From an uncultured Myxococcales bacterium (GTDB lineage: Bacteria; Myxococcota_A; UBA9042), in assembly GCA_903840165.1 (NCBI GenBank), contig CAIMEY010000079.1:1-55622 (forward strand): a stretch of DNA of 55,622 nt, written 5' to 3'. The first letter of the stretch is position 1; every line of letters starts with the position of its first letter. The notes under the pieces were generated by a model. The model did not search any database and was not told the DNA's origin. It worked only from the letters and a program-made list of their open reading frames with translations. A program made the translations under genes and the position numbers. Positions 16,831 to 24,272 of the stretch are shown here, piece after piece.

Positions 16831-18666
16831 ATGGCCAACCGCGGTCACTGGCAAGAGGCTCTCACGCGCGAAGCCGCCATCCGGTCCGGCCTCGTGTTGT
16901 ACGGCAACACCCGGGACTTGTTCTGGTCGGGCGCGGGTAGCGACTACCTGACGCTGGCAGAACTCCTCGTTCGGCGCCTTGCCGGTTTCACCATCCGCGC
17001 CACCTGGGACGACGCAGACGGACTGCGCTTCGCCGACGAGCGCGAGGCCCGCCGGTGGGACGAAGTCGTCGAACGCCGCTTGGCGGCCCCTACAATAGGA
17101 ACGGACTATGATGTTGGCGACCGCCAGGCATCGAACAGCGCGCCCCCCAGGAAGATCGATCTCCTCGAAACACTGGAGCAATATCGACTAATCTTGGCTG
17201 AACCGCGGGAACGACCGCTGCTCGTCCTCGACTGGTCGCACCTCCTAGTGACGCAGCCTGCGCACCCGGACGCACAAGAGCGCGGGTGGTTGCTGCGCCT
17301 GGGCAAGGCGCTTGCGGGTGAGCCGCTGCAGCGGATCGACAGCGACTCGTTGCAGCGACGCGGCCTGCTCGTGCTGCTGGCAGCAAGCCTTGGTTCCGTC
17401 CCGCCGATCCTGTACCAAAGTGAGCCCCGCGTGCGCCTGCTCTCGGTTCCCATGCCGACGAGCGACGAACGCAAGGCCTTCTTCGAGCGCCATCGCGATG
17501 ACCTCCAAGTGGAGGCGGTGAGGACGGCGCCGGGTGGGCCGATCCTGCCCGCGAAGGCAGGCGCCGCCACGATTGCAGAACTGACCGACCAGCAAACGAC
17601 CGCAGACCTTCGGCAGATCGTGGCGCTGTCCAAGCATGTTGCTGTGGGCTTGCGGCCGGACCGTCTGGTCGATCTGTATCGTCTGGGCGAGCAGCGGTCG
17701 CCGTGGGAAGACCTCTCCGAGGAGAAGCTGCAACATGTCCGCGAAACATTGCGGCAGCGGGTGGTCGGCCAGGACGTCGCCGTGGAGAGTGTCGCGACCA
17801 TGATCGTGCGTGCTTGGCTGGGGCTGGCGGGCCTCCAGCATTCGGCTCGGCGCGCCAAGCCCAAGGGCACGCTGTTCTTCGTGGGCCCGACCGGTGTCGG
17901 CAAGACTGAACTGGCAAAAGCGTGTGCCGAGTTCCTGTTTGGTGACGATTCGGCGTGCCAGCGCTTCGACATGAGCGAGTACAATCACGAGCACAGCGAC
18001 CAACGCCTCGTCGGAGCGCCGCCCGGCTACGTGGGTTTCGAGGACGGCGGTCAGTTGACGAATGCCGTGACGGCGCGACCGTTCTCGCTGCTCCTGTTCG
18101 ATGAGATCGAGAAGGCCCACGGGCGCGTGCTCGACAAGTTCCTGCAGATCCTCGAGGACGGCCGTCTCACAGACGGGCGTGGCGAGACGGCTTGGTTCAG
18201 CGAAACCGTCATCGTGTTCACCAGCAACATCGGCGCCAGCGATTGGAAGGGCGGCGACGGCGACTACGACCGCCACTTCCGTGAGGCGGTCGAGCACCAT
18301 TTCAAGAACGAACTCAAGCGCCCGGAATTGCTCAATCGACTGGGCGACAACATCGTCGTATTCCAGCCCGTCGTCGCTGACGACACGCGCCGCGACATCT
18401 TGGCCCGCAAGCTGCAGCCGCTCCATGACCATCTACAGGAGCGGTGGGGCGTTGGCCTGCGTCTCGACGACGAGGTGACCCGTTGGCTGGTGAGTCGTAG
18501 CCGCACGGAGCACGGTGGCCGCGGCTTGCTCAATGCCGTCGAGCGCGACTTGGTCAATCCTCTGGCCGGCTTCCTATTCGGGAGCCACGCCAAACTGCGT
18601 CGCGGACGATCAGTCGTCGCCGGGCTTGCCGAAGGCGCAGTGCGTTTCGAGCTCGTCGATGACTGA
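16831..18666 (+). CDS. ClpB/ClpA-like AAA+ unfoldase with a degenerate N-terminal AAA module
   Basis: A 611-aa protein; the start follows GGAGACGTTGAT. Residues of about 15-300 resemble an AAA core without a Walker A (VLYGNTRDLFW in its place). The C-terminal half is a canonical Clp D2-type ring module: FVGPTGVGKTE (about 351), pore loop GAPPGYVGFEDGG with Tyr400, LLLFDEIEKAH (Asp424), sensor 1 VFTSNIGAS, a conserved Arg in KRPELLNRLGD, and a C-terminal D2-small domain. The intact pore loop predicts protein threading. No ClpP-binding loop is evident, so it is probably a remodeller rather than part of a protease. It replaces its own first ring with a dead module, unusual for Clp proteins. Confidence 0.82.
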   Translation: MANRGHWQEALTREAAIRSGLVLYGNTRDLFWSGAGSDYLTLAELLVRRLAGFTIRATWDDADGLRFADEREARRWDEVVERRLAAPTIGTDYDVGDRQASNSAPPRKIDLLETLEQYRLILAEPRERPLLVLDWSHLLVTQPAHPDAQERGWLLRLGKALAGEPLQRIDSDSLQRRGLLVLLAASLGSVPPILYQSEPRVRLLSVPMPTSDERKAFFERHRDDLQVEAVRTAPGGPILPAKAGAATIAELTDQQTTADLRQIVALSKHVAVGLRPDRLVDLYRLGEQRSPWEDLSEEKLQHVRETLRQRVVGQDVAVESVATMIVRAWLGLAGLQHSARRAKPKGTLFFVGPTGVGKTELAKACAEFLFGDDSACQRFDMSEYNHEHSDQRLVGAPPGYVGFEDGGQLTNAVTARPFSLLLFDEIEKAHGRVLDKFLQILEDGRLTDGRGETAWFSETVIVFTSNIGASDWKGGDGDYDRHFREAVEHHFKNELKRPELLNRLGDNIVVFQPVVADDTRRDILARKLQPLHDHLQERWGVGLRLDDEVTRWLVSRSRTEHGGRGLLNAVERDLVNPLAGFLFGSHAKLRRGRSVVAGLAEGAVRFELVDD

Positions 18667-19303
18667 CCATGAAACACTCTTGAATGTCGCTGCCATCCGC
18701 GTGGGCACCCGCGTGAACGGCCCTGGTCTGCGCGCGGCGATTTGGGTACAAGGTTGCACGTTGCGCTGCCCTGGGTGCTTCAATCCGGGAACACATCCAC
18801 ACGAACCAAAGGACTTCTGGGTGCCGGCGCGTCTGGCGGAACGGCTCGCGCAGCCGGGCATCGAAGGGATCTCAGTCTTGGGCGGCGAACCGTTCCAACA
18901 GGCTGCGGCGTGCGCGCGACTGGCGATGCGCGCGCGCGAATTGGGTGCGAGCGTCGTGACCTACAGCGGGTACACATGGAAATACTTGAGGGAATGTGGC
19001 TTGACGGAGGTGCGCGCGCTCTTGGAGGCAACGGACCTACTGATTGCCGGGCCGTACGTGGCCGCCCAGGCCACCGATGGCAATGGCTGGCGCGGTAGTG
19101 CAAATCAGGAGTTTGTGTTCCTGACTGGCCGATACGGCCCGGTCGACATTGACGCCACGGCGAACTTGCCGGTCATGGAGATGAAGTCGGATGGTCGCCT
19201 CTTGGACTGGACCGGCATTCCTGCGGAAACCGACCTTGAGGCCGATTGCAGCCTGATGGCGCTCGGTAGTAACTCGTCACGCACAATCTACCGAATATCA
19301 TGA
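18659..19303 (+). CDS. NrdG-like radical SAM protein
   Basis: A 214-aa protein. The ATG overlaps the end of the AAA gene by eight bases. CTLRCPGC (Cys33, Cys37, Cys40) is the CxxxCxxC site for a 4Fe-4S cluster, after GPGLRAAIWVQG, and the SAM-binding GGEP appears as SVLGGEPFQQ. Length and motifs match the anaerobic ribonucleotide reductase activase NrdG and pyruvate formate-lyase activases. Those enzymes install a glycyl radical on a partner, but no glycyl radical enzyme is visible in the window. The gene is translationally coupled to the Clp-like gene, so its partner is probably within this operon. Confidence 0.83.
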   Translation: MTDHETLLNVAAIRVGTRVNGPGLRAAIWVQGCTLRCPGCFNPGTHPHEPKDFWVPARLAERLAQPGIEGISVLGGEPFQQAAACARLAMRARELGASVVTYSGYTWKYLRECGLTEVRALLEATDLLIAGPYVAAQATDGNGWRGSANQEFVFLTGRYGPVDIDATANLPVMEMKSDGRLLDWTGIPAETDLEADCSLMALGSNSSRTIYRIS

Positions 19304-19400
19304 TGTTACATAATGGCGCGCCGCGGCCACGGCCCTCCGCGCAGGCGCGGCTGCCCGCAGGTTCCTCTTGCACGATGGCGACGACCACGCAACGGCCGGC

Positions 19401-20600
19401 TCAACCGCCAAACATGCTCGCCACCTCCAGCCCGTTCACCGCCTGGCAGCCCTCCCGGAGCGGAAACGGCACCCGCGTTCGGCACGCTATCACCTGGCTG
19501 CGCACGCGCACGCCGCCGGATCCGTCCATGAGTGCAGCGCAACGTTGCATCGCGGCGGCGTCGCGCGCAGTCGGCGTTTCGGTCCATTTGCACTCGATGA
19601 GGTCCAGATACACGCCATTGCCGACGATGAAGTCCACTTCGCCCCCGTCGCTATCACGGTAGAAATACAGGGTTTCGCTGGTGGCCCGCCAGGACAGGGC
19701 CTTGCGCAGTTCGGCACATACCGCCGTTTCCCAAAGCGCGCCCGACCATGGCGAAGAGCGCACCGCGCCCAGGTCGAGGCCCATCAGGAACGCAGCAAGC
19801 CCCGGATCGTTGAAGTACAGCTTTGGAGATTTCACCAGTTGTTTGGACAGATTGCCGTGCCACGGCGCCACGAGGGTGATCTGATTGCACGCCTGCAGCG
19901 CCGAGAGCCAGGCCGATGTCGTCTTGGTCGAAATACCGGCGTCGCGCGCGAGGGCCGTCTTGTTGAGCAGTTGGCCAGTACGCGCGGCGCACAGGCGCAT
20001 GAATCGCTCGAAATCCGCGAGGTTGCCGACATCCAGCGCCACGCGCAGATCCCGCTCTAGGTACGTGGCCATGTACGAGGCGTAGAACTCGGCGCTGGGC
20101 AGGTCCGGCTGTCGCCACAAGGCCGGGTAGAAGCCGCGATGGATGACCGCCGCGGGATCGGCCAGCAGCGGATTGTCGGGCTCTGCCGCGGCAATCTCGA
20201 CGGCCGAGAGCGGGTGCAGGTCGAGCACCGCGGCGCGGCCGGCTAGACTTTCGGCCGTCGACTGCATCAGCGCAAACTGCTGCGACCCGGTCAGCACGAA
20301 CTGCCCGGTCTGGAGGCCGCCGGCGTCCACTGCGGCCTTGACGTGCCGAAACAGCCCAGGCGCGTACTGCACTTCGTCGACGAGGATCGGGGGCGGATGC
20401 CTGCGCAGGAAGCCTTCAGGATCCGCCTCGGCGGACACAGCTTCGCTCGGCAGGTCCAAGCTGACGTAATGGTGCTGCGGGAAGGTCGCGCGCAGGAGGG
20501 TCGTCTTGCCGGTCTGGCGGGCGCCGGTCAGTACGACCACGGGGAAGAATTCGGCAAGATTTTTCAGGCGATCGGCGAGACGGCGGGCGATGTACGACAT
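19401..20600 (-). CDS. AAA_14/DUF4143 ATPase
   Basis: A 399-aa protein that reads completely. It has Walker A GARQTGKTT near the N-terminus, Walker B ILVDEVQ, sensor FVLTGSQQF, and a C-terminal DUF4143 nuclease-like half ending with the GGEVDFIV and LIECKW stretch that resembles a PD-(D/E)xK core. The start at 20600 is preferred to 20612 because only 20600 is conserved in the decayed copy at 21.2-22.0 kb. A palindrome sits directly upstream. Members are common, often multicopy, and their role is poorly known; toxin-antitoxin-like or defence roles have been proposed. Confidence 0.88.
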   Translation of the reverse strand: MSYIARRLADRLKNLAEFFPVVVLTGARQTGKTTLLRATFPQHHYVSLDLPSEAVSAEADPEGFLRRHPPPILVDEVQYAPGLFRHVKAAVDAGGLQTGQFVLTGSQQFALMQSTAESLAGRAAVLDLHPLSAVEIAAAEPDNPLLADPAAVIHRGFYPALWRQPDLPSAEFYASYMATYLERDLRVALDVGNLADFERFMRLCAARTGQLLNKTALARDAGISTKTTSAWLSALQACNQITLVAPWHGNLSKQLVKSPKLYFNDPGLAAFLMGLDLGAVRSSPWSGALWETAVCAELRKALSWRATSETLYFYRDSDGGEVDFIVGNGVYLDLIECKWTETPTARDAAAMQRCAALMDGSGGVRVRSQVIACRTRVPFPLREGCQAVNGLEVASMFGG

Positions 20601-20613
20601 GTGGGAATCCATG

Positions 20614-20632
20614 CTTCCCGATTTTCGGGAAG
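20614..20632. promoter_or_regulatory. Operator-like palindrome before the AAA_14 gene
   Basis: CTTCCCGATTTTCGGGAAG has 8-bp arms around TTT and lies 14 bases upstream of the start codon. The same core is kept at 22014-22030 upstream of the decayed second copy, although most of that gene has drifted. Likely an autoregulatory site or transcript hairpin. Confidence 0.55.
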
Positions 20633-20684
20633 TGGCAGGAATGTACGCGATACGCTCGGGTGCCGCAAGAAGATCCTGGACGCC

Positions 20685-20870
20685 TCAACCACGGCCACCG
20701 TGGCTCAGCAGGCGCGCCACGGCTTCCGGCGGAATCCGAATGAAATTCCGCACCCGCACGCAAGCCAGCGTCCCGGCCTCGACCATCGCGTATACCGTAG
20801 CCGTCGAAAGCTGAAGCTGCGCCGCCACTTGCTTGACCGTCAGCAACCGTTCCGGCAGGATCGGCGGCAT
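20685..20870 (-). CDS. Excisionase/AlpA-like HTH_17 DNA-binding protein
   Basis: A 61-aa protein. LLTVKQVAAQLQLSTATVYA followed by AGTLACVRVRNFIRIPPEAV is the MerR-like winged-HTH pattern of Xis and AlpA proteins. The frame is open well upstream, but that part is the antisense of the tRNA fragment (VGFEPTTFGFGG), a known false-ORF signature, so the start at 20870 is chosen. It lies about 170 bp from the att-like tRNA fragment, as expected for an excision factor. No intact integrase adjoins it. Confidence 0.7.
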   Translation of the reverse strand: MPPILPERLLTVKQVAAQLQLSTATVYAMVEAGTLACVRVRNFIRIPPEAVARLLSHGGRG

Positions 20871-20900
20871 GGGCTGCACGAGTTCAGCCGGGCTGGAACC

Positions 20901-20921
20901 CGACCACAAACCGACCACAAA
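20901..20921. repeat. Two direct CGACCACAAA repeats near att
   Basis: CGACCACAAA occurs at 20901-20910 and again at 20912-20921, an 11-bp period. The location between the excisionase-like gene and the tRNA fragment suits recombinase arm-type or Xis binding sites. This is inference from position and spacing. Confidence 0.4.
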
Positions 20922-21037
20922 CTCAGGGCGAAACGGTGCCAAAACCGGTGAAGGCGTGGAAACCGACTGGTCTGCAACTCCATGATTTACCACGCAGTCG
21001 CAAGCCGAGTCAGCGCCTGCCAACTGCTGGTCACCCC

Positions 21038-21079
21038 CTCCGAAGCCAAAGGTCGTGGGTTCGAATCCCACGTTGCGCG
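21038..21079 (+). other. 3' fragment of a tRNA-Arg(CCG) gene, attR-like
   Basis: From the anticodon loop onward the sequence reads like a tRNA: loop CTCCGAA (anticodon CCG), 3' anticodon strand GCCAA, variable AGGTC, T-arm GTGGG-TTCGAAT-CCCAC, acceptor strand GTTGCGC and a discriminator G, with no CCA. The 5' half is absent: the bases before the loop do not pair with GCCAA, and no GCGCAAC acceptor strand is found upstream. This is the footprint left when an element integrates into the 3' half of a tRNA gene. The element lies to the left and the chromosome to the right. Confidence 0.75.
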
Positions 21080-21256
21080 CTAGGGAATTCGGGATTTGAC
21101 GACGCTGCTTGGCAGGAACGTGGCATTTGGAGTCGTTCCGCCCTTCTTCCGTGCGACTCTTCCGACAAGGTCTCGCAGATTCCTGTCGGGTGCGCTTGGC
21201 CATCCTCGCCGCTACGAGAGCCGGTTCAGGTCAAGCACCGCGGCGCGACCGGCTAG

Positions 21257-21493
21257 TACCTCAAACCGGAAGTTCCTTGCGGATTCGAGGTACAGTGTTT
21301 CCTTCTAGTTTCAGCCGGCCCGCGATCTCCACTTTCGCCGTGCCAGACTTGGCACGGCTCATGCGCTGCGCGCACCGCGGAGTCCTCTCCCCGCCAGCGC
21401 GGGCTCACCCCTGCGTTCGGCCGGGTCCCCGGCTGCCAGTCCACCACGCCGAGTCCTTACCGGTAACCCGCAAAGGACTTAGGGTTACGTGGA
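21257..21493 (+). mobile_element. CTAG-flanked mini-element, copy 1 (237 bp)
   Basis: It interrupts the AAA_14 pseudogene. Comparison with the intact gene shows CTAG once at the target and on both sides here (21253-21256 and 21494-21497), a 4-bp duplication. The left end TACCTCAAACC and the inverted right end (TCCACGTAACCC) match loosely, and the CTAGTAC...AACCC form is clearer in the other copies. It encodes nothing. It has strong internal hairpins, for example GCCGTGCC/GGCACGGC at 21337-21358. This fits a MITE mobilised by a transposase found elsewhere; a YTAR-type duplication is known in IS5-group elements. Confidence 0.75.
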
Positions 21494-21697
21494 CTAGGCT
21501 CTTGGCCTTCGACTGCCTTAGCGCAAACTGTTGCGATCCGGTCAACATAAACTGTCTGATCTGCAGGCCACCGGCACCTACTGCTGCCTTGACGGACCGA
21601 AATAGCCCCGGAGTTTACTGCACTTCGTCGACAAAGATCGGTGGCGGCTGCCGGCGCAGAAAGTCTTCAGTATCCACCTCGGCGCGGCGGACATAGA

Positions 21698-21834
21698 CAC
21701 TCTGACACATGTGCAACGCCAGCGAATTGGGGCGACCCAGGGTTGCGTTGCTTGCTCTTTGGGGCCTGGGCTCGCAATCAAGAAACCCGCCTTCGCCGGT
21801 TGGCTGCAACGATCTAGCAGATCGGTCAAACTGT
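21698..21834 (+). mobile_element. Second mini-element type (137 bp, ATAG-flanked)
   Basis: It is inserted in the same pseudogene at a place where the intact gene is continuous. ATAG flanks it on both sides (21694-21697 and 21835-21838). Ends ACACTCTGAC and, inverted, ACAGTTTGAC match at 8 of 10 positions. It has no coding capacity and no similarity to the 237-bp element. Confidence 0.6.
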
Positions 21835-22013
21835 ATAGCTTCGCTCGGCAGGTCCAAGCTGACTTAGTTGTGGTGCGCGAAGGTCGCGCGCAGGACAGTC
21901 GTCTTGCCGGTCTGGCGGGCGCCGGTCAGGACGACTACGGCAAACAATTCCCCAAGGTTTTTGACGTGTTCAGCAAGGCTGACGGGCAAAGCGTGACATG
22001 TGGGAAGTCGAAC

Positions 22014-22030
22014 TTCCCGATTTTCGGGAA
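22014..22030. promoter_or_regulatory. Conserved palindrome before the decayed AAA_14 copy
   Basis: TTCCCGATTTTCGGGAA, the same core and position as upstream of the intact gene, with similar flanks (a shared GAATGTACG segment follows). The surrounding stretch 22000-22640 holds no gene; its other features are two promoter-like motifs. Confidence 0.5.
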
Positions 22031-22103
22031 ACAGGGCGAATGTACGTGATGCGCTCGGGCAGCGCAGGATGGCCAAAGAGGCGCAGAAACACCTGCCAAT
22101 AGG

Positions 22104-22133
22104 TTGTATGGCAAGGGTCTAACCATCTAATCT
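22104..22133 (+). promoter_or_regulatory. Promoter-like motif, copy A
   Basis: TTGTAT at 22104, then GGCAAGGGTCTAACC, then TAATCT after an 18-bp spacer. About 42 bp here repeats at 22238-22280. Confidence 0.5.
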
Positions 22134-22237
22134 ATATGCTATTCTTCCCAACCCCACCGAACAGACGGCCAACGCCGCGTCGCGCTTCCTTGATGCGCGG
22201 CCTGAGCACCGGCGGCGGTCACGGACAGCGAAATTCA

Positions 22238-22267
22238 TTGTATAGCAAAGGTCTAACTATGTAATCA
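22238..22267 (+). promoter_or_regulatory. Promoter-like motif, copy B
   Basis: TTGTAT, spacer AGCAAAGGTCTAACTATG (18), then TAATCA. The AT-rich run continues (ATATAGCTATTC). The next gene is at 22641. Confidence 0.5.
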
Positions 22268-22640
22268 ATATAGCTATTCAGCGAACCCCCACGCATCGAC
22301 GCCCTCCGCCCCGTGACCGACCCCAGGCCCGTGCCCTCGCCGCCCCGATCCGGGACCGCAACTCGAGGGCGACGCACCGGCAGCCAACGCCGACTTGAAC
22401 CGCCGATGCCCACCGTCGAACCCGCGATCAGCCCGGGTGCAACGACGCAATTCTTCTATATTTCAAGACAATTGAACCGCCACGATAGCAGCCCACGTCG
22501 CGAAAATGGACACCGACGGCAGCGCGGCGCGTTCAGACTTTTGGCGTCTGGGCGGAGCCCATGCTACTGTTGCTTCACCAGCAAGACTGAGGGCCAGCGA
22601 CCTCTCGGGTACGCAAGAGCGCAACTGTTTCGGAGCGAAA

Positions 22641-22853
22641 ATGACCACTAGACCTGGATCAGCAAGCGATTTTGTCCTGCAAACCCTGCGCGCCTTCCCG
22701 GACCGAGAACTGCGCCAGTCGGACCTGCTGGCCCTAGCCGACGGCCGTTTCAAGCCCGACAACATCCGAATGTGTCTGAAGATTCTGCTCGCACAACACC
22801 GAGTCGTCCGCAACCGTGACGGCGCCGAATCCTGGTGGGCCATCGCGCGATGA
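22641..22853 (+). CDS. Small winged-helix-like protein
   Basis: A 70-aa protein; the start at 22641 has GGAG seven bases upstream. The pattern FVLQTLRAFPDRELRQSDLL, then a second helix pair and VVRNRDGAESWWAI, resembles a small winged helix with a C-terminal wing. A DNA-binding role is plausible but not shown. The genes around it run in the same direction but are not tightly linked. Confidence 0.55.
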   Translation: MTTRPGSASDFVLQTLRAFPDRELRQSDLLALADGRFKPDNIRMCLKILLAQHRVVRNRDGAESWWAIAR

Positions 22854-23046
22854 CTCACGCGTGGGTTGCGTAGTCGGCTCCTGCCGCGCTAATCGCCGAA
22901 ATGTCTCAAGAGGTTATGCTGCTCCCTGTCGCTGCACGGCCCTGTAACTGTCGGGCTTGTCGCTCCCTGTCAAGACCACTAGAATGTCCGCCGAGCCGTC
23001 CAGCCTGAGCCCATCCTGCACAGTTCCGCGGTTCGATTGAGGAATT

Positions 23047-24021
23047 ATGCACATTCTGGTCACTGGTGCCGCAGGGTTCATCGGCTCGCATTTGTCCCAA
23101 CGGCTTATCGCAGAAGGGCATTGCGTGACGGGGCTGGACAACCTCGACCCTTTTTACTCGGTGGCCCTTAAGCGCCGCAACTTGGCTGAGATTGCGCTGT
23201 CCGGCGATCAATTCCGCTTCATTGAAGCTGACTTACGGGATGACCACGCCCTAGACGAGGCGTTACAAGGCGTCGATGTCGTCGTGCATCTGGCCGCGAT
23301 GGCCGGCGTGCGCCCATCGATTGAACGCCCTCTGGCCTACGTCGATGTCAACCTTGCGGGAACAGTGCATTTATTGGAGGCCATGCGTCGCCATGACGTT
23401 CGCCGATTGGTCTTCGCATCGAGTTCCTCGGTCTATGGCGACCAGCGTAAAGTCCCGTTTTCAGAAGACGATTCGGTCGATCGCCCGATTTCGCCCTACG
23501 CCGCAAGCAAGAAGGCCGGTGAGTTGATTTGCCACACTTGGCATCACTTGTACGGCCTAACCGTTGCATGTCTTCGTTTTTTTACGGTTTATGGCCCACG
23601 CCAACGGCCTGACCTCGCCATTGCCAAGTTCACTGCGCTCATCGACCATGGCGACGAGATCCCGTTCTTTGGCGATGGAACTACCAGTAGGGATTACACT
23701 TTTGTCGATGACACGGTTGCCGGCGTCTCGAGCGCCGTTGGGTGGACGGGCGCGGAAACACCGCAGTACGCCATCTTCAACCTCGGGAACTCGTCGCCGG
23801 TTCCCCTTTCGCACCTGGTAGAGCTTATCAGCAGGGCAGTGGATAAACCCGCTATTTTGAAGCATTTTCCCGTTCAGCCAGGCGATGTCGAGACAACGTA
23901 TGCCGATACGCGCAAGGCCGCTGCTGCCCTGGCGTATGCGCCTAAGATCTCGATTGAAGAAGGGATTTCCCGATACGTCTCCTGGTACCGTGCGCTTGAG
24001 GCCGGCACAGGCCGTACTTGA
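23047..24021 (+). CDS. NAD-dependent sugar-nucleotide epimerase (UDP-glucuronate 4-epimerase-like)
   Basis: A 324-aa extended short-chain dehydrogenase; the start has GAGG upstream. It has the NAD motif GAAGFIGSH at residues 7-15, the catalytic YAASK (Tyr151, Lys155) after SSSSVYG, and the GDGTTSRDYTFVDD segment that marks the UDP-glucuronate/UDP-galactose epimerase group. LRFFTVYGPRQRPDLAI favours the UDP-glucuronate 4-epimerase branch. It would supply a sugar nucleotide for capsule, LPS or exopolysaccharide. No glycan cluster is adjacent in the window. Confidence 0.88.
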   Translation: MHILVTGAAGFIGSHLSQRLIAEGHCVTGLDNLDPFYSVALKRRNLAEIALSGDQFRFIEADLRDDHALDEALQGVDVVVHLAAMAGVRPSIERPLAYVDVNLAGTVHLLEAMRRHDVRRLVFASSSSVYGDQRKVPFSEDDSVDRPISPYAASKKAGELICHTWHHLYGLTVACLRFFTVYGPRQRPDLAIAKFTALIDHGDEIPFFGDGTTSRDYTFVDDTVAGVSSAVGWTGAETPQYAIFNLGNSSPVPLSHLVELISRAVDKPAILKHFPVQPGDVETTYADTRKAAAALAYAPKISIEEGISRYVSWYRALEAGTGRT

Positions 24022-24036
24022 CGGACGCCGCACTCT

Positions 24037-24054
24037 GAAAACGTTTGTTTTCAA
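24037..24054 (+). terminator. Possible weak terminator after the epimerase
   Basis: TGAAAAC-GTTT-GTTTTCA is a perfect 7-bp hairpin and TATTTTTG follows six bases later. The stem is AT-rich, so strength is doubtful. Confidence 0.4.
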
Positions 24055-24272
24055 TGCTATTTTTGACAACGCCGCGCACTCGCCCCCGGTGTCCATGGCG
24101 CGCGGGCATTGCCTCCTGCGCGGCCTGTGACAGTGGATGGCGTTTTGCCCTTGCGTTCTTGGCGATTGCGCGATACGCTCGGCCGGGCCGCCGGGATAGG
24201 CATTTGAGATCATGCCGTCCGAGCAGCCCGTAACTCGGCACAATTGAACGACATCATAGCGGAGCATTGGTC

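Larger units (their letters stand above)
21200..21999 (-). pseudogene. Decayed second AAA_14/DUF4143 gene
   Basis: This is homologous to the N-terminal third of the intact gene at 19401-20600. Walker A GARQTGKTT and PPPIFVDEVQ survive. The Tyr codon of the intact HHYVSLDLP stretch is TAA here, a frameshift lies between the start and Walker A, and the 3' two thirds are gone. Two insertions interrupt it (21257-21493 and 21698-21834). It and its palindromic upstream site indicate a tandem or homologous acquisition rather than recent duplication, since identity is only moderate. Confidence 0.82.

Noticed and set aside
18659..19303. Prokaryotic viperin
   Set aside because: The cluster is CxxxCxxC in an NrdG-sized protein, without the viperin CNYxCxFC pattern or length.
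20871..21203. Upstream extension of the excisionase-like frame containing VGFEPTTFGFGG
   Set aside because: This peptide is the classic antisense translation of a tRNA T-arm, so the frame is not coding there.
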